Assembly (NCBI RefSeq): GCF_004343725.1
Contig: NZ_PTQW01000012.1
Span: 62,001 to 126,000 of the forward strand
From: Treponema sp. J25
GTDB taxonomy: Bacteria > Spirochaetota > Spirochaetia > Treponematales > Breznakiellaceae
Length of the DNA stretch: 64,000 nt
Reading direction: 5' to 3'
This document shows, piece after piece, positions 7,722 through 15,481 of this stretch. The notes under the pieces are model-generated. The model saw only the letters and a list, made by a program, of their open reading frames with translations. It ran no database searches and was not told the origin of the DNA. How positions within the stretch are numbered: position 1 is the stretch's first letter; each line of letters starts with the position of its first letter. The translations under genes were made by a program, and so were the position numbers.

Positions 7722-8233
7722 CACCGGCCTCCTTGTTGTTTTGGGGGATTTTCATGCGAACAACAGGGAGCGCCTTCTTCCAGCCTTTTACGGCGCATCG
7801 CCTCAGCCAGGAGACTTACGGCTTCGAGAACCAAGGCCCATTTTTCTTTATCGATATATGCAAACAGAGAGCGATACGAATCGTCACATAAATTATGAAT
7901 TGAATCGACTTTTGCTTTCCCTGTTTTCGTTAAGCCGATAGACACTTTCCGCCGGTTCTCCGGGTCTGGTTCCCGTCTGATATACCCAGCCTCATACAGG
8001 CTATCTGCAGTCCGGCTTAAAGTACTGACATCGAGCGACAGGGCCTGCGAAAGTTCAGTGAGGCTTGTGTTATTCCTTTCTTCTGTCTCAAGAAGAAAAT
8101 GACATTGAGCTACAGTAACCCCACAGCAGTCAGTCTCCTTTTCTAGAACGAGACCTATTTCCCGTTCCAATGCACGCAATGAACGCCTAAACGCACGGAT
8201 CGTTTCTGTATCAAGCACCTCTTCTTGCTTCAT
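7721..8233 (-). CDS. MarR-family regulator, probably metal-responsive, of the hgcAB operon
   Basis: This 170-residue winged-helix regulator has LTELSQALSLDVSTLSRT as recognition helix-turn-helix and REPDPENRRKVSIGLT as the wing. Two features are unusual for MarR: a cysteine cluster near the N-terminus (DCCGVTVAQCH, with C36, C37, C44 and H45) and a cysteine pair near the C-terminus (PCCSH, C157-C158). Similar motifs occur in regulators near metal or metalloid methylation genes, so it may sense mercury or another thiophilic metal; that is inference. Its stop overlaps the hgcA start, so the three genes are almost certainly co-transcribed. Its start lies 32 bases after the CARF-ADA gene. Confidence 0.88.
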   Translation of the reverse strand: MKQEEVLDTETIRAFRRSLRALEREIGLVLEKETDCCGVTVAQCHFLLETEERNNTSLTELSQALSLDVSTLSRTADSLYEAGYIRREPDPENRRKVSIGLTKTGKAKVDSIHNLCDDSYRSLFAYIDKEKWALVLEAVSLLAEAMRRKRLEEGAPCCSHENPPKQQGGR

Positions 8234-8235
8234 AC

Positions 8236-8269
8236 AATACTTGTATTATACAATATTTGCAGATGTCAA
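8236..8269 (-). promoter_or_regulatory. possible promoter and operator of the MarR-hgcAB operon
   Basis: In the 32-base gap before the MarR gene there is a perfect -35 hexamer on the minus strand (TTGACA, 8269-8264), overlapping the stop of the CARF-ADA gene. A TAATAC lies 15 bases further and a TATAAT 13 bases further, both shorter than the ideal 17. A 12-base palindrome (AATACTTGTATT, 8236-8247) sits just ahead of the MarR start codon and could be an autoregulatory MarR site. Spacing makes the promoter uncertain. Confidence 0.4.
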
Positions 8270-10341
8270 GAGTAGAAAATCGAATTAACCCTCAACCACT
8301 CTATTAGTCGCTCCTGAGCAGCTTGGTATAGGCGCCGTTTTTCTTCGTAACCAAAAAAACTGATATCGATGCTGTTCTTGCAAAGCTGCAGGGCCTCTAA
8401 AAAAGTGAGCCCGGCCGGTGTCATGTGAGAAGCCTTGACAAACTCTCTACACAAGGTGGTGCGGGAAATGCCCCGGTTATCCGTGTTAAGGGTAACTTTT
8501 ACTCCCCTCTCAAGGTACTTTCGTAACGGATACTCCTTATCTCCTCCCGCACGGAGTTCATAATCGCGGTATCCAATTATCTGAAAGTTTGATGAAGGAC
8601 AGAGCTCAATCCCGATGTTTCTATCTACGAATTTTTTCAGCAGCGCTTCGCTATTAATAAGAGACAAGCCATGGCCGATTCGGTCCGAATTGAGTTCGTA
8701 CACCGCCTCCCATATCTTATCCGCCTCTTGATTTTCTCCCGCATGGATCGTAATAGAAAGGCACTGCTGGAGAATCGGAATAAAGGCGTTCCTCATTTCA
8801 TGGGGAGCGCGGGCGCTTTCGTCCCCTGCCACATCGAAGCCCTTAACGTAGGCTTTGAACAGGGCCTGAAATTCCCCATCCGGGTCCTCCGCTAAGGCCT
8901 CATACATTTCTACACTTTTATAAATTTCGCTCATCCTCCGGTGGCGGGAAGCAATGAGGATAACCCCCACCATAAGAGGCCCCCGATGGTGGTGCACGCT
9001 TTGTAAGATGGTTCCCAGAACATCCTTATATTGCAAACCCTCCTGTGTATAGTTCTGGGGAGAACAGCGGATCTCTAGGCCAATACAGCCGTCGCGCCGG
9101 GCTTTCTCAAGCAGGAGCACCACGGTCTCTTCAATAGCTCTTTTGTTTTGCAACAGGCCCGACCCCTGAAGGTCCCCCAGCCGTTCGTAGGCGTCAAAAC
9201 CGATGGATGCAAAGTTTCGTTCATCCAGGAACGGACCATACCAGAGGTTTTCCAGTTCCTCTTCGTGGCCCTCGAAGGCGGCCAGGGTTTTAAGCCGTTC
9301 TTTGTAAGGGGTGTTCTTTATACGTGGGGAATCCTTTTTCCATTGGCTTACCACATCCCGGGCATGCTCCACGGGAAAGGGCCTTTCCCCGGGGTATTCT
9401 TCGAGGGCCTTCCGGGCAACCGCCACGGTATCCTTTACTTCAAGACATCCACCCAGATGACAATGGAGATCGATCTTGGGCAAGGGGCGGACATCCTCTT
9501 CTGAACGGATGACCCGCTCTTTAAAAGAGGTGATCCGTTCCTCATCAAGTTGCTGCAGCACAGGGAAGTTTTCCAGCAGGACCTGATCATGTTGATGGCT
9601 GAAGGTGTTGCCCGCCTGCTCTATCAGTTGCTTGCAGGTCATCACCAGCCGCTGGCCCCTCTCAAATTGATCGGGCGTTAAAAACTGCCGGGAACCTTCA
9701 ACGGCAATACCAAAGGGATGGGAAATCAATTTTGATAAGGGATTCGCCCTGCTTTTGCCATACCAGATGGGAACAATAGGGACGATCTCATCCTGAGGAA
9801 TGGTTGAGATATCCCGTTCCAGGAAGGAAACGTGCCCAGAAATGTTTGATTTACCTGGCGCCCCTCTTCTTGCGGTATCCAAAACATGGATAAAGGCATC
9901 GCAGCCGAAAAAAGTGCCCGCCTCCTGTAAATCGCTCACAATGGTTTTTCTGCCCGCCGCTATGGAGATGTAGAGGTTTTCTTTGTATTTGTCATGGGCC
10001 TTTTTTACGAGCCTGAAGGCCACTTCCCGGGAATACTCCACTTCCCATTGGGAAGTAATGTCCTCAAAGGGCAAAATGATAAATGAAAAAGTAAAGAGAT
10101 CCCCCATACGCTGGTTCCAGCGTTCCAGCGCACCACAGAGGTCTTCCATATTGTTCTGTTTGGTGGAATAAATCCACACGGTTTTTACCGGATCCTGCTT
10201 AAAATGGTGTTGGTAGGCTTCATTTATTTCCTTAAACGCAGGATGATGTTGGTACAGGGGTATGGCTTCCATATTAGTGAAAGCCAAAACTTCCAGGATG
10301 ATATCCGGTACATTACCCAAACTGGAAATTAATACGGCCAT
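8266..10341 (-). CDS. CARF-adenosine deaminase fusion, Cad1-like
   Basis: A 691-residue two-domain protein. Residues about 1-190 form a CARF (cyclic oligoadenylate sensor) domain of the NE0113-like type: VLISSLGNVPDI at the start and SIAAGRKT (126-133), followed by GTFFGCDAFIHVL. Residues about 285-690 are an adenosine/AMP deaminase domain with all metal and catalytic residues: H293 and H295 (DLHCHLGG), H533 and E536 (IHAGEN), H557 (RIGHG), D621 (NTDNRG). Known Cad1 proteins of type III CRISPR systems turn ATP into ITP when cyclic oligoadenylate binds, stopping growth. No Cas10, other cas gene or array is in this window, so this copy is orphaned locally. Start ATG has AAGGAG six bases upstream. 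Confidence 0.85.
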   Translation of the reverse strand: MAVLISSLGNVPDIILEVLAFTNMEAIPLYQHHPAFKEINEAYQHHFKQDPVKTVWIYSTKQNNMEDLCGALERWNQRMGDLFTFSFIILPFEDITSQWEVEYSREVAFRLVKKAHDKYKENLYISIAAGRKTIVSDLQEAGTFFGCDAFIHVLDTARRGAPGKSNISGHVSFLERDISTIPQDEIVPIVPIWYGKSRANPLSKLISHPFGIAVEGSRQFLTPDQFERGQRLVMTCKQLIEQAGNTFSHQHDQVLLENFPVLQQLDEERITSFKERVIRSEEDVRPLPKIDLHCHLGGCLEVKDTVAVARKALEEYPGERPFPVEHARDVVSQWKKDSPRIKNTPYKERLKTLAAFEGHEEELENLWYGPFLDERNFASIGFDAYERLGDLQGSGLLQNKRAIEETVVLLLEKARRDGCIGLEIRCSPQNYTQEGLQYKDVLGTILQSVHHHRGPLMVGVILIASRHRRMSEIYKSVEMYEALAEDPDGEFQALFKAYVKGFDVAGDESARAPHEMRNAFIPILQQCLSITIHAGENQEADKIWEAVYELNSDRIGHGLSLINSEALLKKFVDRNIGIELCPSSNFQIIGYRDYELRAGGDKEYPLRKYLERGVKVTLNTDNRGISRTTLCREFVKASHMTPAGLTFLEALQLCKNSIDISFFGYEEKRRLYQAAQERLIEWLRVNSIFYS

Positions 10342-10488
10342 AGGTTTCTCCTTGCAGGATACCAGTAAATGTTTCCACCCTCAAGGATGGGAATGTAAAA
10401 GCGTCTCGCCCCAATTCTTTTATGATGGTTGATGGTATTTTTTCCCTTATCGTTGTGAAAACTGCTCCGCTGTAGTACCTTTTATCAT

Positions 10489-11382
10489 ATGAACCATAAG
10501 GCTCTTTTTCTTTTATGGCTAGGGCTGGGTATTGGCGGGGCATTCTCGCTGTACAGCCAGCAACAGGGGCTTTCCGAACAAGAACAGAGCGTACGCCAGC
10601 GGATTGTCCAAATCGCCCAGAAGTATATCGGGGCTCCCTATGTGTACGGGGCAGCTTCACCCCAGGGCTTTGACTGTTCCGGTTTTGCCTCCTTTGTGTA
10701 CCAGGAAGCGGCCAACCTTGCCATTCCCCGGTCGTCTCAGGCTATCTGGATGAAAGGGTTTCCCCTCAGTCTCGAAAAGGCCCTCCCCGGAGACATCCTC
10801 GTTTTTAATACCTTTGGGAATATTCCCAGCCATGTGGCGATTCTTCTCCCCAATGACCAGATGATCCACGCCGTTTCCCAGGGCCCCAAAACAGGGGTTA
10901 TCATCAGTCCCCTTGGGGATTCCTACTTTTCTCCCCGTTTTCTAGGGGTACGACGATTCATTGGGGCCCGTTCAACCTCGGTGGAAGAAAAGCCAAAGGA
11001 CCAGGGCGCTTCGGGGGACAAGTCTCAGACTAAAGAAAGAGAAGAGAAAGGGGATTCCCTCGAGTTTGTCGGCTTTACCATCACCAACGATGTTATCGTC
11101 TATACCGACAAAATCCCCGCCCAGGTAGGTTCGACGATTCAATTTGTGATCACCAATGGTACCGGTTCGGACGGAATATTTCAGGTGCTTTTCTATAAGA
11201 TGGACCTGGACCCTGCCAAAAATAAAACGATTCGGGAAGAACGGGTAACCCTCCAGAAGGGGGCTACCATCACCTTATCCCCTATCACCTTTACCGAAGC
11301 AGGGGATTACAAGCTGATCCTTAAAACACAGCACAATCTCAAACGGGTAGAACGCATCTGGAAGGTCCAGCCGCTGCGTTGA
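10489..11382 (+). CDS. secreted NlpC/P60 cell-wall peptidase
   Basis: A 297-residue exported protein that likely cuts peptidoglycan stem peptides. A signal peptide ends around residue 23. The NlpC/P60 domain (about 35-150) has the catalytic cysteine in DCSGF (C63), a histidine in SHVAI (H115) and a further histidine in MIHAV (H127). YIGAPYVYGAASPQGFDCSG is the usual lead-in. After a charged, lysine/glutamate-rich linker (about 162-188), residues 190-297 look like an all-beta domain of unknown role, perhaps for wall binding. It is divergent from the CARF-ADA gene and convergent with korC. Confidence 0.88.
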   Translation: MNHKALFLLWLGLGIGGAFSLYSQQQGLSEQEQSVRQRIVQIAQKYIGAPYVYGAASPQGFDCSGFASFVYQEAANLAIPRSSQAIWMKGFPLSLEKALPGDILVFNTFGNIPSHVAILLPNDQMIHAVSQGPKTGVIISPLGDSYFSPRFLGVRRFIGARSTSVEEKPKDQGASGDKSQTKEREEKGDSLEFVGFTITNDVIVYTDKIPAQVGSTIQFVITNGTGSDGIFQVLFYKMDLDPAKNKTIREERVTLQKGATITLSPITFTEAGDYKLILKTQHNLKRVERIWKVQPLR

Positions 11383-11480
11383 GACAAGGGCCCCCTTCTG
11401 TGCGGGCCAGCTTGTAACTTACTACTAAAATGCGGCGGTGGGGGCCCCGGACGGGGTGGAGGCCAGGGGCTCACGAAGCT

Positions 11481-12014
11481 CTACACCGCCCGGAAGCCCG
11501 CATGAATAGCTTCTAGATTCATAGGGATGAATTTATGCTTACCCTCGGGGAAAAATTTCTTAAGTATCTTTTCTGCCTCGGTTAGGCGTAATACCCCCGT
11601 TAATTTTGCCAGGGCGCCCAGGGCTACCATGTTAGCGATACGAAGATCTCCAATCTTCTCTGCAATGGCCTGGGCGTCGACCTTATACAATTGAATATCA
11701 TTTCGGCCCGGATCTTGTTTTACAATCGTGCTATTTACGAGCATGATTCCGCCAGGACGCAGAATTTTCTCGCACAGGGAGAGGGAATCGGTGTTCATCA
11801 CAATCACCGAATCGGCCCTGGTAACAAGGGGACTTGCGATTTCCTCATCCGAGACAATCACCCCCGCCCGGGCGATGCCCCCCCGCTTTTCCGCTCCATA
11901 GAAGGGGAAAAAGGTTACGTTCTTTCCTTCCTCCATAGCAAAATAGACCCACAGTTGACCGAGAGAAATGATTCCCTGGCCCCCAAAACCAGCAAAAAAA
12001 GATTTTTCAGTCAT
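11481..12014 (-). CDS. korC: 2-oxoacid:ferredoxin oxidoreductase, gamma subunit
   Basis: This 177-residue protein is the gamma subunit of a ferredoxin-dependent 2-oxoacid oxidoreductase, which oxidises a 2-oxoacid to its acyl-CoA and CO2 and reduces ferredoxin. The family motif GFGGQGIISLGQL is at residues 9-21, followed by the PFYGAEKRGG loop. Its start overlaps the beta-subunit stop by one base, so subunits are co-translated. With ptb and buk upstream on the same strand, the substrate may be branched-chain 2-oxoacids (VOR activity) rather than 2-oxoglutarate; sequence alone cannot decide. Confidence 0.9.
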   Translation of the reverse strand: MTEKSFFAGFGGQGIISLGQLWVYFAMEEGKNVTFFPFYGAEKRGGIARAGVIVSDEEIASPLVTRADSVIVMNTDSLSLCEKILRPGGIMLVNSTIVKQDPGRNDIQLYKVDAQAIAEKIGDLRIANMVALGALAKLTGVLRLTEAEKILKKFFPEGKHKFIPMNLEAIHAGFRAV

Positions 12015-12898
12015 CAGGCTACTCCCTTTTTCGCGAAAGGTTCGTTTGACTCATCTTCTGCATGGCGAACACCGGCGGGCATCCCTTCGGCAACCTCACG
12101 GCATGCGACTGCATCATCTTGATAGATACGAGCGGCAGCCGCATCCTCATTCGCGGCAAGCTCATCCTTTATTTCCCCGAGGCCATAGTAGGGAATCATG
12201 TTTTTCTCAAGCCATTCGACCGATTCCCGGGGATCCATCTGCCAGTTGGTGGGACACTGGGAAAGGATTTCTACCATCGTAAAACCCTTCCCTTCCATTT
12301 GAGCCTGGAAAGCCTTTTTTATATACTGCTTTGTTTTTCGGACATTCACGGCGTTATTAACCGCCCCCCGGGCAAGATAACGGGTTCCCCCGAGGGTAGC
12401 AAGCAGTTCCAACACCCGAATAGGATAGCCCATTCCCGCCCCTTCAGGATCGCGGCCATAGGGGGCCGTGGTGGCCCTCTGGCCCACCAGGGTCGTCGGC
12501 GCCATCTGCCCGCCGGTCATCCCATAAATGGCATTGTTCACAAAAATGGTAGTAAACTTTTCCGCCCGGTTGGCGGCGTGAATAATTTCGGCTGTTCCAA
12601 TAGCAGCCAGGTCTCCATCACCCTGGTAACAGATGACAAGGTGATCCGGTAGTACCCGTTTAATCCCCGTGGCAGCCGCGGGGGTCCGCCCATGGGGTGG
12701 TTGGACCGAATCAAAATCAAAGTAGAGATCCGCCCAGATAGAACAACCCACGGGATTCGTAATAATTGCCCGTTCCCGGAGCCCCATTTCATCTATGACT
12801 TCAGTGATAATACGATGTATAACTCCATGCCCACAGCCGGCACAGTACTTAGTGCTTACCCGTTTCAGACTTTCCGGATGTCCGTATAATTTCTTCAT
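12014..12898 (-). CDS. korB: 2-oxoacid:ferredoxin oxidoreductase, beta (TPP) subunit
   Basis: The 294-residue beta subunit binds thiamine pyrophosphate and an Fe-S cluster. YCAGCGHG at residues 18-25 holds cluster cysteines, and the TPP motif runs from GDGD (93-96) to NN (121-122), followed by YGMTGGQMAPT. It catalyses decarboxylation of the 2-oxoacid. It lies 11 bases downstream of korA and overlaps korC. The KorB/VorB type is clear; the precise substrate is inferred from context only. Confidence 0.92.
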   Translation of the reverse strand: MKKLYGHPESLKRVSTKYCAGCGHGVIHRIITEVIDEMGLRERAIITNPVGCSIWADLYFDFDSVQPPHGRTPAAATGIKRVLPDHLVICYQGDGDLAAIGTAEIIHAANRAEKFTTIFVNNAIYGMTGGQMAPTTLVGQRATTAPYGRDPEGAGMGYPIRVLELLATLGGTRYLARGAVNNAVNVRKTKQYIKKAFQAQMEGKGFTMVEILSQCPTNWQMDPRESVEWLEKNMIPYYGLGEIKDELAANEDAAAARIYQDDAVACREVAEGMPAGVRHAEDESNEPFAKKGVA

Positions 12899-12909
12899 GG
12901 GAATCCTCC

Positions 12910-13974
12910 TTACCCTCGTCCCAGAAGCCGTTTTGCTTCCTCAAACACTTCTTCTTCTGTGGGAATTACGCCACCACAGTGAGCCAAAAGGTGCACCGGC
13001 GCCTGCCCGAGGACACTCAGCTTTACATCCTCTACCATCTGGCCCATGCTCATCTCCACCGTCAGGAAGGGCTTCCCCCTTTTGGCAAGCTGGGCCAGGG
13101 CCTTTTCAGGAAAGGGCCAGAGGGTTATGGGTCTAAAAAGCCCTACCCGCAGGCCCGCTGCGTCGGCAAGTTTCTTAGCCCCCAGGCACACCCGGGCCGC
13201 TGTGCCATAGGCCACCAGGATGAGATCCGCCTGGTCCACATCCACCGCTTCGTAGCGAACCTCCCGGGCCTTTATCTCTTCGTATCGCTGGAACCGCTGG
13301 CGTACCTTTGCCTCAAGGCTTTCGGGCACCAGATCGAGGGAGGTAAGGTGCCGGGCCTCCCGGCCGTGCATGTGGCCCACCGTCCAGTCTCGACGCGGCA
13401 GATCTGCGAGATCCCGCGATGGGGGTAAGACCACCCCCTCCATCATCTGCCCAATCATACCATCGGCTAACACGACAACCGGCATTCGCCAGGTATCCGC
13501 AAGGTCAAAGGCAAGATAGGTCAGGTCCGCCGCTTCCTGGACGCTTTTGGGGGCCAGCACGATGGTATAGTAGTCGCCGTGGCCCCCACCTCGGGTCGCC
13601 TGGAAATAATCGGCCTGACTCGGCGCGATAGAACCAAGACCGGGGCCGCCTCGCACCACATTCACCAAGACAAGGGGGATGTCCGCCCCCGCCGCATAGG
13701 AAAGGCCCTCTTGCTTCAGGCTTACCCCCGGGCTCGAAGAACTGGTCATTGCCCGGGCGCCGGCGGCACTGGCCCCATAGACCATGTTGATGGCCGCCAC
13801 TTCACTTTCCGCCTGAATAAAAATCCGCCCTTTATCGAGCATGTTTTGGGCCATGTAGGCGGTTAATTCATTCTGAGGGGTAATAGGATAGCCGAAATAG
13901 GCCGTACAACCCGCCCGAATCGCCGCTTCGCCTATAGCCTCGTTCCCTTTCATTAAACGCTTTTCTTCAGTCAT
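12910..13974 (-). CDS. korA: 2-oxoacid:ferredoxin oxidoreductase, alpha subunit
   Basis: The 354-residue alpha subunit contains the pyrimidine-binding and core domains (starting LMKGNEAIGEAAIRAGC and YFGYPITPQNE) and the transketolase C-terminal domain. The SSSPGVSLKQEGLSYAAG stretch is typical of the KorA/VorB family. It completes the active site with KorB. It follows the small ferredoxin subunit gene (142-base gap) and precedes korB. The four-gene order D-A-B-C with separate ferredoxin subunit is the common anaerobe layout. Confidence 0.92.
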   Translation of the reverse strand: MTEEKRLMKGNEAIGEAAIRAGCTAYFGYPITPQNELTAYMAQNMLDKGRIFIQAESEVAAINMVYGASAAGARAMTSSSSPGVSLKQEGLSYAAGADIPLVLVNVVRGGPGLGSIAPSQADYFQATRGGGHGDYYTIVLAPKSVQEAADLTYLAFDLADTWRMPVVVLADGMIGQMMEGVVLPPSRDLADLPRRDWTVGHMHGREARHLTSLDLVPESLEAKVRQRFQRYEEIKAREVRYEAVDVDQADLILVAYGTAARVCLGAKKLADAAGLRVGLFRPITLWPFPEKALAQLAKRGKPFLTVEMSMGQMVEDVKLSVLGQAPVHLLAHCGGVIPTEEEVFEEAKRLLGRG

Positions 13975-14116
13975 ATCTCCATCCCTTCCTTACGGGAGAT
14001 TTCGGGTAAACGCCCGTTCCCCCGAAACAAAGAACAAACACGGTTCTGCAACGGAGGTTCCCCTGGCAAGGAAAGGCTCTTCCCTTACACCTGTCCGCCA
14101 GGGGGAAAGAACCCCC

Positions 14117-14350
14117 TCATGGGGTCTCTCCCGCTTCGAGTTCGTACACTTCTATACACACATCAGGGCACACCTGATAACAGTTACCACAGGCAATACA
14201 TTTTTCCACATACCGGGCCACCGCTGGATAGGTTCCACTGGAATTGACCTTCGTGTCAGGTTCGAGCACCTTTACCGGACAGGCCCGTACACAGAGGTAA
14301 CACCCCTTACAGGCCTCTTGATCGATGATTACCTTTCCCCGTTTTGCCAT
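14117..14350 (-). CDS. korD: 2-oxoacid oxidoreductase ferredoxin (delta) subunit
   Basis: This 77-residue protein has two 4Fe-4S motifs, C14-C17-C20-C24 and C51-C54-C57-C61, spaced as in KorD/VorD subunits. It takes electrons from the TPP subunit and passes them to free ferredoxin. The start is supported by CAGGAG ten bases before the ATG. It is the first gene of the kor group, with a 158-base gap to ptb that may hold its own promoter. Confidence 0.9.
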   Translation of the reverse strand: MAKRGKVIIDQEACKGCYLCVRACPVKVLEPDTKVNSSGTYPAVARYVEKCIACGNCYQVCPDVCIEVYELEAGETP

Positions 14351-14508
14351 ATCCTATTCTCCTGTATTCATTGTATCATGTACTTTCCTAAGAAGTTAAC
14401 CATTAATGTATCGGTCTTTTTGCATTTTTAAAAGTTAACTCCTCTATTATGGTGCTCTGGAGAGCCGCAATCTCTGATATTGGCTTCCCTAAAAGGCAAA
14501 TCATCCTT
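14351..14508 (-). promoter_or_regulatory. gap ahead of korDABC with paired AAGTTAAC sites
   Basis: The gap between ptb and korD contains two identical AAGTTAAC octamers (14393-14400 and 14432-14439). Each contains GTTAAC, itself a palindrome, and their starts are 39 bases apart, close to four helical turns. The spacing and the AT-rich sequence around them suggest a regulatory region for korDABC. The ribosome binding site of korD is at the left end. Confidence 0.35.
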
Positions 14509-15447
14509 TTATTGCTTTTCTCTGGCCCCAAAAGCTACCAGTAAGGCCAGGGCAATAGAAGCCCGCTTCACCTCCGCCGTATCGGCACGGCTGGTAAGCA
14601 CCACCGGCGCAGCGGCCCCCATCACAAGGCCCGCCCCTTTGGCTCCTCCCAGATCGATAAGGGCCTTATAAAGAACATTGCCTGCCTCAATATCGGGGGC
14701 TACAAGGATATCCGCGTCTCCGGCTACATCACTTTCAATACCTTTGATGCGGGCCGCTTCTTTATTGACGGCATTATCAAGGGCCAGGGGGCCATCGATA
14801 TAACAGCCTGGAATTTGCCCCCGGCGATTCATCTGGGAGAGAATCGCCGCTTCGGCAGTACAGGGCATCTTCTCACTATTAATCTTTTCAAGGGCCGCAA
14901 GCAGAGCTACCTTTGGCAGCGCTATCCCCAGGGCCATCGCACAATCGCAGGCATTCCGTATGATATCTACCTTTTCTGTTAGTGAAGGGGCAATATTGAT
15001 GGCCCCATCAGTAACGATGAGTAGCTTATGATAGTACGGTGATTCTATAACCCCCACGTGGCTCACGAGCCGCCCCGCATGGAGGCCCGTTTCTTTGTTC
15101 AGCACCGCCTTGAGCAAAACCGCCGTATCCAGGAGCCCCTTCATCACCACCGAAGCACGTTTTTCCCGAACCAGACGCACCGCCGTAGCCGCCGCCTGGG
15201 TTACGTTTTCTTCGTGGATAAGCTCATATTCATCCAGGGGCAGGGCAAGGTGCCGGGCCTCTTCTGCAATCCTTTGGGTATCCCCCACAAGGATTGCCCG
15301 GGCAAGGCCTTCTTTCCGAGCTGTTTCTACCGCTTCAAGGACCTCCCTATCCTGGGCGGCGGCTACGGCAAGCACCGGCATGCCGCTAGGATTCATCGAC
15401 ACAAGCCGATGGGCTTCCTGGATGATACTTTCTATTGTTTGTAACAT
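14509..15447 (-). CDS. ptb: phosphate butyryltransferase
   Basis: Converts butyryl-CoA, or branched acyl-CoAs, and phosphate to acyl-phosphate and CoA. The 312-residue length and motifs such as VVMKGLLDTAVLLKAVLN, LIVTDGAINIAPSL and ILVAPDIEAGNVLYKAL are typical of Ptb and distinguish it from acetyl-specific Pta. It lies between buk and the kor genes on one strand, 34 bases after buk. The three functions make a complete path from 2-oxoacid to fatty acid with substrate-level ATP formation. Confidence 0.92.
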   Translation of the reverse strand: MLQTIESIIQEAHRLVSMNPSGMPVLAVAAAQDREVLEAVETARKEGLARAILVGDTQRIAEEARHLALPLDEYELIHEENVTQAAATAVRLVREKRASVVMKGLLDTAVLLKAVLNKETGLHAGRLVSHVGVIESPYYHKLLIVTDGAINIAPSLTEKVDIIRNACDCAMALGIALPKVALLAALEKINSEKMPCTAEAAILSQMNRRGQIPGCYIDGPLALDNAVNKEAARIKGIESDVAGDADILVAPDIEAGNVLYKALIDLGGAKGAGLVMGAAAPVVLTSRADTAEVKRASIALALLVAFGAREKQ

Positions 15448-15481
15448 TTATCTTCCCTTTTCCTTCTTTATCGATACTTGT

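Noticed and set aside
8266-10341. RADAR RdrB deaminase
   Set aside because: RdrB works with an RdrA ATPase, which is absent, and the N-terminal CARF motif fits Cad1 better.
10313-10660. 115-codon minus-strand frame ahead of the CARF-ADA gene
   Set aside because: It overlaps both neighbours, and the CARF-ADA start has its own ribosome binding site.
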